Source: CAZYBG01 sp964645155
Lineage (GTDB): Bacteria; Pseudomonadota; Alphaproteobacteria; Rhodobacterales; Rhodobacteraceae
Length of the DNA stretch: 12,735 nucleotides
Assembly (NCBI GenBank): GCA_964645155.1
Contig: CAZYBG010000086.1
Coordinates: 1-12,735, forward strand
Direction: 5' to 3'
Shown here: piece by piece, positions 7,560-12,735 of the stretch
How positions within the stretch are numbered: position 1 is the first letter of the stretch
Layout: each line of letters starts with the position of its first letter
The notes under the pieces: generated by a model
Told to the model about the DNA's origin: nothing
What the model saw: the letters and a program-made list of their open reading frames with translations, nothing else
Databases searched by the model: none
Program-made: the position numbers and the translations under genes

Positions 7560-8330
7560 TCAGAGCGACAGCGCGCGCCGGACGAGGTTGAGGCCGGTGA
7601 GCACCAGGAGCGCCTGGGTCCACCTGCGGAACCGCTCCTGCGGCAGGATGTCCTGCACCGCGTAGCCGGCATAGAGCCCGGCCAGCGCCGGCAGGACCAG
7701 CACCGCCGAGAGCGGCAGCGTCACGCCGTTGACCACCCCGGTCTGCAGATGGGCGGCCAGCAGCACGACCGAGCCGAGGAGGAAGATCACGCCCTGCACC
7801 CGGATCATCTCGACCTTCCCGGCGCCGACCGACAGCAGGTAGACGAGGACCGGCGGCCCCCAGACACCGGCGACGCCGCCGTAGAGGCCCCCCACCACGC
7901 CGGCGATCAGTTCGGCGCGGGCGCGGTGGCGGATGTCGAGCGCCAGCGACCAGCCGAGAAGCTGGACCGCCGCGTAGATCGTGATCGGAACGCCGAGGAG
8001 CAGGAGGAAGACGCGCAGCGGGATCACGCCGACCAGCTGGGCGCTGAGCGCGATGCAGATGACGGTGGCGACGATCATCCGCCGGTAGGCGACGATCGAG
8101 GCCCGGGCCGCGCCCCAGCCCTGCCGCGTCGCCTGGCTGAGGTTGGTGACGAGCGTCGGCAGGATCAGCGCGGCCAGCGCCGTCTCGGGCGGCATGAACG
8201 AGCTGAAGGCCGAGATCATCACGAGCGGCATCGCGAAGCCGACCGTCCCCTTGACGAAGCCCGCAAAGAGCGTGATCGCCATGGCCAGCCAGAACAGGGC
8301 CGGCGACAACCCTCCGGAGACGATATCCAT
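7560..8330 (-). CDS. TauE/SafE-family membrane permease, substrate unknown
   Basis: 256 residues, typical for the family, with about eight hydrophobic segments. The two halves carry the repeated family motif: GFVKGTVGFAMPLVMI at 24-39, and GGLYGGVAGVWGPPVLVYLL around 147-166, where the G-x-x-G-x-x-G-x-GPP pattern is diagnostic. TauE/SafE proteins are inner-membrane carriers of sulfite, sulfoacetate or other organic anions, and most members are uncharacterised. The ATG at 8328-8330 follows GGGAACGGGCAGG, a weak ribosome site. The gene is monocistronic, divergent from mcd across 164 bases and convergent with pckA. No sulfonate-degrading gene is nearby, so a sulfite role has no support from context; an organic acid linked to the neighbouring carbon metabolism is equally possible. 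Confidence 0.85.
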   Translation of the reverse strand: MDIVSGGLSPALFWLAMAITLFAGFVKGTVGFAMPLVMISAFSSFMPPETALAALILPTLVTNLSQATRQGWGAARASIVAYRRMIVATVICIALSAQLVGVIPLRVFLLLLGVPITIYAAVQLLGWSLALDIRHRARAELIAGVVGGLYGGVAGVWGPPVLVYLLSVGAGKVEMIRVQGVIFLLGSVVLLAAHLQTGVVNGVTLPLSAVLVLPALAGLYAGYAVQDILPQERFRRWTQALLVLTGLNLVRRALSL

Positions 8331-8400
8331 CCTGCCCGTTCCCGCGTTGCGGCCGAAGGTCTAGCGCGAACCGCGCCATGCCGCACCCCCGAAACGGGTG

Positions 8401-8415
8401 AGACATATCGTGTCT
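8401..8415. promoter_or_regulatory. Inverted repeat upstream of mcd
   Basis: AGACA-TATCG-TGTCT, two perfect five-base arms around a five-base centre, in a locally AT-richer stretch. It abuts the candidate mcd -35 box (8415-8420), where a regulator could bind. The arms are short, so chance is possible. Confidence 0.35.
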
Positions 8416-8442
8416 TGCGGATGCTAAAGGACGAACTAATGT
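8415..8442 (+). promoter_or_regulatory. Candidate promoter for mcd
   Basis: TTGCGG (8415-8420) and TAATGT (8437-8442) are separated by 16 bases, in the only AT-richer part of the gap between the permease gene and mcd. Matches to consensus are partial (four and three of six). Transcription would start near 8450, leaving a leader of about 45 bases that begins in the stem-loop at 8448-8474. Confidence 0.35.
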
Positions 8443-8447
8443 TACGC

Positions 8448-8474
8448 TGCGGCTGCGAAGTGGCGCAGGCCGCA
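8448..8474 (+). promoter_or_regulatory. Stem-loop just before the mcd ribosome site
   Basis: TGCGGCTGCG (8448-8457) pairs with CGCAGGCCGCA (8464-8474) across the loop AAGTGG, forming ten base pairs with one bulged G. It ends six bases before AGGAGG (8481-8486), so it could affect ribosome access or be a protein site in DNA. No matching anti-structure was found. Confidence 0.4.
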
Positions 8475-8494
8475 TCCGGCAGGAGGACGACCAG

Positions 8495-10177
8495 ATGGCG
8501 CATGACGGACAGATCGCGGCCGATGGCGTGCCGCTGATTCCCGGCCTGCCGGACCTCACGCAGGCCGCGCTCGGCGCGGTCGAGGACGTCCTGTCGCGCG
8601 CCACCGCCGCCGTGCGCGCCGCGGTGAGCGAGGATGGCCGGGTCTCGGCCGCGCGGCTCGAGGCGCGGCAGGTCGCCGCGCACGGGCTCGCCTGGCTTGC
8701 CACCTATGCCGAGGCGCTGCGCCAGATGCAGGCCTGGGCTTTGCGCCTCGATGCCGAGGGCCGGTTCGGCGAGATGGAGCGGCTGATCCACCAGATCGCG
8801 TTCGGCGAATACCTCTGGCAGATCTACGGCGGCATCCCGATGAGCCAGGGCGAGATCGTGCGGCCGCAGGACATCGGGCTGACGCAGGATGACCAGCGCG
8901 CGATGATGCATCCCGCGGTCATGCGGCTCACGCAGGAGGGCAACACCGCCGAGGCGCGCGCGCGGCTGGTGCAGCTCATGCGCGACGGCCGCGGCAGCAG
9001 CACGTTCGGGGCCACCGGGCTCGACGACGAGCTCGAGATGATCCGGGCGCAGTTCCGGCGGTTCTCGGACGAGCGGATCGCGCCGCACGCGCATGGCTGG
9101 CACCTGAGGGACGAGCTGATCCCGATGGAGGTCATCTCGGCCCTGGCCGAGATGGGGGTCTTCGGCCTGACCATCCCCGAGGCGTATGGCGGGCTCGGCC
9201 TTTCCAAGGCGTCGATGGTGGTGGTCAGCGAGGAGCTGTCGCGCGGCTATATCGGTGTCGGGTCGCTCGGCACGCGGTCCGAGATCGCGGCCGAGCTGAT
9301 CCTCTGCGGCGGAACCGAGGCGCAGAAGGCGGCGTGGCTTCCCGGCCTCGCCTCGGGCGAGATCCTCCCGACGGCGGTCTTCACCGAACCCAACACCGGC
9401 TCGGACCTCGGCGCCCTCAGGACCCGCGCGGTGCGCGACGGCGACCACTACACGGTCACCGGCAACAAGACCTGGATCACCCACGCCGCGCGCACCCATG
9501 TCATGACGCTGCTGGCGCGGACCGACCCCGCCACGGCCGACTGGCGCGGCCTGTCGATGTTCCTGGCCGAGAAGACGCCGGGCACCGATGCGGCGCCGTT
9601 CCCGACGCCGGGCATGACCGGCGGCGAGATCGCGGTGCTGGGCTACCGCGGCATGAAGGAGTACGAGATCGGCTTCGACGGCTTCCGGGTGAAGGCCGAG
9701 AACCTTCTCGGCGGGATCGAGGGGCAGGGTTTCAAGCAGCTGATGCAGACCTTCGAGAGCGCCCGCATCCAGACCGCGGCGCGCGCGATCGGCATCGCGC
9801 AGTCGGCGCTCGAGGTGGCGATGCGCTATGCCGAGGATCGCCGGCAGTTCGGCAAAGCGCTGATCGAGTTTCCGCGTGTCTCCGGGAAGCTCGCGATGAT
9901 GGCGGTCGAGATCATGATCGCCCGCCAGCTGACCTATCACTCGGCCTGGCAGAAGGACCACGGCCACCGCTGCGACCTCGAGGCGGGCATGGCGAAGCTG
10001 CTGGCCGCCCGCATCGCCTGGGCGGCCGCCGACAACGGCCTGCAGATCCACGGCGGCAACGGCTTCGCGCTGGAATACGAGATCAGCCGGCTGCTCTGCG
10101 ACGCGCGGATCCTCAACATCTTCGAAGGTGCGGCCGAGATCCAGGCGCAGGTGATCGCGCGGCGACTTCTCGATTGA
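8495..10177 (+). CDS. mcd: Methylsuccinyl-CoA dehydrogenase (ethylmalonyl-CoA pathway)
   Basis: 560 residues, about 170 longer than an ordinary acyl-CoA dehydrogenase (about 380-390). The extra length is an N-terminal helical extension (EGRFGEMERLIHQIAFGEYL, then GGIPMSQGEIVRP), the mark of methylsuccinyl-CoA dehydrogenases. The enzyme oxidises (2S)-methylsuccinyl-CoA to mesaconyl-CoA with FAD and passes electrons to ETF. The catalytic core follows from about residue 175: TEPNTGSD at 297-304 and GNKTWIT at 323-329 form the flavin and substrate site; GMKEYEIGFDGF and LMQTFESARIQTAARA follow. NIFEGAAEIQ near the end gives Glu544 at the catalytic-base position of medium-chain enzymes. The ATG has a perfect AGGAGG eight bases upstream. 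Substrate assignment rests on overall resemblance and the extension, so another long acyl-CoA dehydrogenase remains possible. Confidence 0.85.
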   Translation: MAHDGQIAADGVPLIPGLPDLTQAALGAVEDVLSRATAAVRAAVSEDGRVSAARLEARQVAAHGLAWLATYAEALRQMQAWALRLDAEGRFGEMERLIHQIAFGEYLWQIYGGIPMSQGEIVRPQDIGLTQDDQRAMMHPAVMRLTQEGNTAEARARLVQLMRDGRGSSTFGATGLDDELEMIRAQFRRFSDERIAPHAHGWHLRDELIPMEVISALAEMGVFGLTIPEAYGGLGLSKASMVVVSEELSRGYIGVGSLGTRSEIAAELILCGGTEAQKAAWLPGLASGEILPTAVFTEPNTGSDLGALRTRAVRDGDHYTVTGNKTWITHAARTHVMTLLARTDPATADWRGLSMFLAEKTPGTDAAPFPTPGMTGGEIAVLGYRGMKEYEIGFDGFRVKAENLLGGIEGQGFKQLMQTFESARIQTAARAIGIAQSALEVAMRYAEDRRQFGKALIEFPRVSGKLAMMAVEIMIARQLTYHSAWQKDHGHRCDLEAGMAKLLAARIAWAAADNGLQIHGGNGFALEYEISRLLCDARILNIFEGAAEIQAQVIARRLLD

Positions 10178-10181
10178 CGGC

Positions 10182-10209
10182 TGGACACCGCCCGCGGACG
10201 CCCTAGACT
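10182..10209 (+). promoter_or_regulatory. Candidate promoter for the short-chain dehydrogenase gene
   Basis: TGGACA (five of six matches to TTGACA, 10182-10187) and TAGACT (four of six matches to TATAAT, 10204-10209) are 16 bases apart, in the short gap after mcd. The expected start, near 10216, falls inside the palindrome at 10214-10228. Confidence 0.5.
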
Positions 10210-10213
10210 GCAT

Positions 10214-10228
10214 GTTAGCGTCGCTAAC
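10214..10228. promoter_or_regulatory. Perfect 15-base palindrome, probable repressor operator
   Basis: GTTAGCG-T-CGCTAAC: two perfect seven-base arms around a single T. Size and symmetry are typical of TetR-type operators. It covers the predicted transcription start of the gene at 10243, and the ribosome site AGGGG (10232-10236) follows at once, so a bound protein would block expression. No complete regulator gene adjoins it within the window. Confidence 0.65.
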
Positions 10229-10242
10229 TTCAGGGGTCTCCA

Positions 10243-11268
10243 ATGGCAGAACTGATCGTCCTCACCGGCGTCACCGGCTTCATTGCCAAGCATGTCGCGC
10301 TGCGCCTGCTTCTGGCGGGGTATGCCGTCCGCGGCACGCTGCGCACGCCGGCGCGCGCCGAGGAGGTGCGGCAGGCCCTGCGCCCGCACCTGCCGGACGC
10401 CGCCGCCCTCAACCGGCTGAGCTTCGCGACGCTCGACCTTGGCCGCGACGCCGGCTGGCGCGACGCGCTGGCGGGCGCCGATGCACTGGTGCACACCGCC
10501 TCGCCGTTTCCGATCGTGCAGCCGAAGGACGAGAACGAGGTCATACGGCCGGCGGTCGATGGGGCGCTCAGGGCGCTCAGGGCGGCGCGGGATGCCGGCG
10601 TGGGGCGGGTGGTGATGACCTCGTCCACGGTCGCGGTCACGAACGCCGCGCTGCCGCCAGGCAAGGACCGCTACGACGAGGAGGTCTGGACCGACCCCGC
10701 CTACCCGACCGTCACGCCCTATGCCAAGTCCAAGACCCTCGCCGAACGCGCGGCATGGGAGTTCGTCCGCACCGAGGCGCCCGGGATGGCTCTCGCCGTC
10801 ATCAATCCGGCCTTCGTCGCCGGCCCGCCGCTCGACGCCCATTACGGCACCTCGCTGCAGGTGATCGAGCGCCTGCTGCGCGGCAAGGACCCGATGCTGC
10901 CGCAATTCGCCTTCCCGACGGTGGATGTCCGCGACGTGGCCGAGGCGCATGTCCACGCGCTCCGCACCCCGGAGGCGGCGGGCAAGCGGTTCGTCATCGC
11001 GGACGAGACGCTCTGGTTCCACGAGATGGCGGAGGAGCTGAAGGCCGCGCTGCCGGGGCGCCGCATCGTCACCCGGCGGGCACCGAACGCGGTCGTCCGC
11101 CTTCTCGGCCTGTTCGATCCATCGATCCGCACCATCACGCCGATACTGGGCCGGTTCGAGCGGGTGTCGAACGCGCGGGCGCGCGCGGTCCTGGGGATGG
11201 ACTTCGTGCCCGCGCGTCAGGCGGTTCGCGCCGCGGGCGGCTGGCTGGTCGAGAGCGGCGCGGCCTGA
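10243..11268 (+). CDS. Extended short-chain dehydrogenase/reductase, dihydroflavonol-4-reductase-like
   Basis: 341 residues, normal for the extended (epimerase-type) SDR fold. TGVTGFIAKHV at 8-18 is the NAD(P)-binding glycine motif. MTSST (about 125-129) supplies the catalytic Ser/Thr, and YAKSK at 160-164 gives Tyr160 and Lys164, so the active site is complete. NPAFVAGPPLD and DVRDVAEAHVHAL are typical of the dihydroflavonol-reductase and aldehyde-reductase branch. Such proteins reduce or oxidise a small carbonyl or alcohol; the substrate here cannot be told, and the plant name should not be taken literally. The ATG has AGGGG six bases upstream. It has its own promoter candidate and operator after mcd, so it is probably separately controlled. 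Its last 52 bases overlap the convergent transporter gene. Confidence 0.87.
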   Translation: MAELIVLTGVTGFIAKHVALRLLLAGYAVRGTLRTPARAEEVRQALRPHLPDAAALNRLSFATLDLGRDAGWRDALAGADALVHTASPFPIVQPKDENEVIRPAVDGALRALRAARDAGVGRVVMTSSTVAVTNAALPPGKDRYDEEVWTDPAYPTVTPYAKSKTLAERAAWEFVRTEAPGMALAVINPAFVAGPPLDAHYGTSLQVIERLLRGKDPMLPQFAFPTVDVRDVAEAHVHALRTPEAAGKRFVIADETLWFHEMAEELKAALPGRRIVTRRAPNAVVRLLGLFDPSIRTITPILGRFERVSNARARAVLGMDFVPARQAVRAAGGWLVESGAA

Positions 11269-12482
11269 GCCCGGCCGGGCGCCGGGCGCTGCACGCCCAG
11301 CCGCGGGTGGAGGCGCGTGGCGATGCCCGCGGCCGCCAGCATCGCGGCGCCGCAGGCGCCGAACACCCCCGCGACCGGCAGCGCCAGCAGGACGAGCCAG
11401 GCCACCCCCGGCGTGAGGATGCCGGAGACGTCGCGGAAGCTGGCATAGACCGCCGCCATCTCGGTCCGTTCGGAGGGCTTCACCGCCATCAGGAACGGCA
11501 GGCCGCCCGCGACGTCGAGGAGGACGAGCGTGACCGATCCGGCCGCCATCAGCGCGACGGCGAACCACGGCAGCGGCGCGGCGACGGCAGCGAGCAGGAA
11601 CGCGGCCGCGCCCACTAGGAAGGCGTTGCGCACCGTGACCCGCACGCTTGCCCGGTGGACGAAGCGCAGCAGCAGCGGTGCAGTGAACAGAAGCGCGTTC
11701 GACGCCGACAGCAGCGCGCCCCCGGTCTTGTCGCCAAGGCCGCTCTCGATGCAGAAGATCGGCACGTAGACGACATAGACCCACCAGCCGCAGGAGCGGA
11801 TCACCGCGAAGATCCACCCCGCGACCAGCCGCGGCTGCGCCGCGAACCGGCCGAGATAGGCGAGCGGGCTCGGCGCCGGGCCGCGCGCCCGCTGGATCTC
11901 GCGCCCGTTGCCGAGACGGAGCCGCCAGAACGTGGCGAGCAGCGCCAGCGCGAAGCCGCCGGCGAGCAGGAACGGAAGCGGGCGCCAGAACTCCAGCAGC
12001 CAGACGCCGAGGACGGGCCCGGTCATCCAGGCGGCCGCGGCGTAGAACATCTGCGTCGACTGGCTGCGGCCAAGCTCGGTCCGCGCGATGTAGTCGAGCA
12101 CATAGGCATTGAAGCAGACAAAGATCGTGGCGGTCGCCACCGCATTCGCCAGCAGCGCCAGCGCCGTCGCCAGCGGCCCGCCGACGACCGCGAGCGCGGC
12201 GCCGAGCACGTAGAGCAGCGCGCCGAGGGTGTACATCCAGCGGCGCGGCACGAAGCGCGTCAGCCACGGCACCATGAAGCCCGCGATCATCGAGACGACG
12301 CCGACCGCGAAGTAGAGCTGCGAGACAAGCGCGGCGTCGCCCAGCGCCCGGTAGATGCTGAGCGGCATGGCCGAGATCAGCATGCCGCGCACGCAGGCCT
12401 CCAGCCCGGCGAGGATCGCAAAGCCGCGCACGCCCGGCGGCGGCCGGTGCGCCAGATAGATCGGGGTGCTTCCCTTCAGCAT
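11217..12482 (-). CDS. Major facilitator superfamily transporter, substrate unknown
   Basis: 421 residues with about twelve hydrophobic segments, beginning near residue 20 (FAILAGLEACVRGMLISAM) and continuing at 53-73 and 83-104. A basic cytoplasmic loop between helices two and three (TRFVPRRWMY) fits the usual MFS loop, though the classic G-x-x-x-D-R-x-G-R-[RK] motif is degenerate. The centre has a polar loop (about 188-210) between the two six-helix halves. No substrate motif is clear. The ATG at 12480-12482 follows purine-rich GGGAAGAGGC. The last 30 or so residues are a Pro/Ala/Arg-rich tail, and the last 17 codons are also read in reverse as the end of the dehydrogenase gene at 10243. 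An upstream stem-loop (12532-12563) suggests a transcription unit of its own. Confidence 0.85.
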   Translation of the reverse strand: MLKGSTPIYLAHRPPPGVRGFAILAGLEACVRGMLISAMPLSIYRALGDAALVSQLYFAVGVVSMIAGFMVPWLTRFVPRRWMYTLGALLYVLGAALAVVGGPLATALALLANAVATATIFVCFNAYVLDYIARTELGRSQSTQMFYAAAAWMTGPVLGVWLLEFWRPLPFLLAGGFALALLATFWRLRLGNGREIQRARGPAPSPLAYLGRFAAQPRLVAGWIFAVIRSCGWWVYVVYVPIFCIESGLGDKTGGALLSASNALLFTAPLLLRFVHRASVRVTVRNAFLVGAAAFLLAAVAAPLPWFAVALMAAGSVTLVLLDVAGGLPFLMAVKPSERTEMAAVYASFRDVSGILTPGVAWLVLLALPVAGVFGACGAAMLAAAGIATRLHPRLGVQRPAPGRAQAAPLSTSQPPAARTA

Positions 12483-12531
12483 GCCTCTTCCCTGCCCCCA
12501 GTCGTTGACCGGCCGGGGCGGCCGCGTCGCC

Positions 12532-12563
12532 GCCGAATTCGACAGGACCGGGTCGTATTCGGC
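12532..12563 (-). terminator. Stem-loop between the partial last gene and the MFS gene
   Basis: GCCGAATTCGAC (12532-12543) pairs with GTCGTATTCGGC (12552-12563), twelve positions with a single mismatch, around an eight-base loop. It begins nine bases after the stop of the minus-strand gene entering from the right, the expected place for its terminator. There is no run of T residues after it, so it may terminate weakly or be a protein-binding dyad upstream of the transporter gene. Confidence 0.5.
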
Positions 12564-12572
12564 CGGGCGGGG

Positions 12573-12735
12573 TCAGGAGGCGCGGGCGAGCGCCGCGACG
12601 AAGCGGGCGCGCGCCGCCGGCAGCGGCCGTTCGCCGAGCGCCGGCGCAAGCCAGGTGTCGAGGAAGTGGCCGGTGGTGCGCAGGCCCTCGGCAAGCTCGG
12701 CCGGGCCGGCGGCCGGCAGGCCGCGCAGCGCGGGC
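12573..12735 (-). CDS. Unrecognised protein, C-terminal end only
   Basis: The 3' end of a minus-strand gene that continues beyond the right edge; the stop TGA is at 12573-12575. About 53 residues are visible, including AELAEGLRTTGHFLDTWLAP and ALGERPLPAARARFVAALAR. Composition is that of a real alphaproteobacterial helical protein: balanced Leu, Ala and Glu with Phe, Trp and Asp. The other frames here are runs of Arg, Pro and Ser typical of shadow frames. I do not recognise the family. A helical C-terminus of a regulator or small enzyme would fit, and I give no function. Frame choice rests on composition and on the stem-loop just after the stop. Confidence 0.55.
   Translation of the reverse strand, partial: PALRGLPAAGPAELAEGLRTTGHFLDTWLAPALGERPLPAARARFVAALARAS

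Noticed and set aside
8388..8398. CCCG-AAA-CGGG mini-hairpin between the permease gene and mcd
   Set aside because: Four pairs only, in GC-rich DNA, with no positional relation to a start, stop or promoter box.
8219..10243. 674-residue open frame on the minus strand, antisense to mcd
   Set aside because: It is rich in His, Asp, Arg and Gly with no recognisable motif, the pattern of an antisense shadow in GC-rich coding DNA; mcd on the other strand is strongly supported.
11270..11298. CCCGGCCGGG palindrome and GGGCG-CTGCA-CGCCC stem after the reductase stop, as a terminator
   Set aside because: Short all-GC stems are frequent at this base composition. It lies within the transporter coding end and has no T-run.
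9937..12267. 776-residue open frame on the minus strand across mcd, the reductase and the transporter
   Set aside because: It spans three well-supported genes in other frames and has Arg/Ala/Gly-biased composition without domains. Lack of stops in GC-rich DNA explains it.

Overview
The window reads as chromosomal DNA of an alphaproteobacterium, most likely a member of the Rhodobacterales (Rhodobacter/Paracoccus-like). The grounds are very high G+C, the chvI-chvG-hprK-rapZ-EIIA-HPr gene order next to a divergent pckA, the short HPr kinase lacking its N-terminal domain, and a methylsuccinyl-CoA dehydrogenase of the ethylmalonyl-CoA pathway. I see no tRNA, rRNA, CRISPR array, transposase, phage gene or integration scar.

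Layout. Bases 1-179 hold the 3' end of a 3-hydroxyacyl-CoA dehydrogenase on the plus strand. It overlaps tail to tail with a seven-gene minus-strand unit that runs from 5608 down to 146: response regulator chvI, sensor kinase chvG, short hprK, rapZ, a mannose-family EIIA, HPr, and a PlsC-type acyltransferase. From hprK to HPr the genes overlap or abut, and at least four of the seven appear to start at GTG or TTG. A 330-base intergenic region (5609-5938) separates chvI from pckA on the plus strand. It carries a tandem repeat with an exact 20-base period and a GC-rich leader with three consecutive stem-loops. Next come a TauE/SafE-type permease on the minus strand (7560-8330), a divergent control region, methylsuccinyl-CoA dehydrogenase mcd (8495-10177), an extended short-chain dehydrogenase behind a 15-base perfect palindrome (10243-11268), a major facilitator transporter on the minus strand (11217-12482) that overlaps it tail to tail, a stem-loop, and the 3' end of an unrecognised minus-strand gene.

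How the genes may work together. HPr, EIIA and HprK form a regulatory phosphotransferase branch with no sugar permease in the window. They share an apparent transcription unit with the ChvG-ChvI two-component system and RapZ. The metabolic genes nearby (hydroxyacyl-CoA dehydrogenase, pckA, mcd) suit growth on acetate, C4 acids or polyhydroxybutyrate-derived carbon, where acetyl-CoA is assimilated and phosphoenolpyruvate is made from oxaloacetate. The functional link is inferred from gene order.

I found no gene set that I would call a new system. The most checkable new observations are in the control regions: the 20-base tandem repeat before pckA, the palindrome before the dehydrogenase at 10243, and the leader stem-loops of pckA and mcd. 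In the proteins, the clearest oddity is an arginine in place of the Walker A lysine of RapZ.
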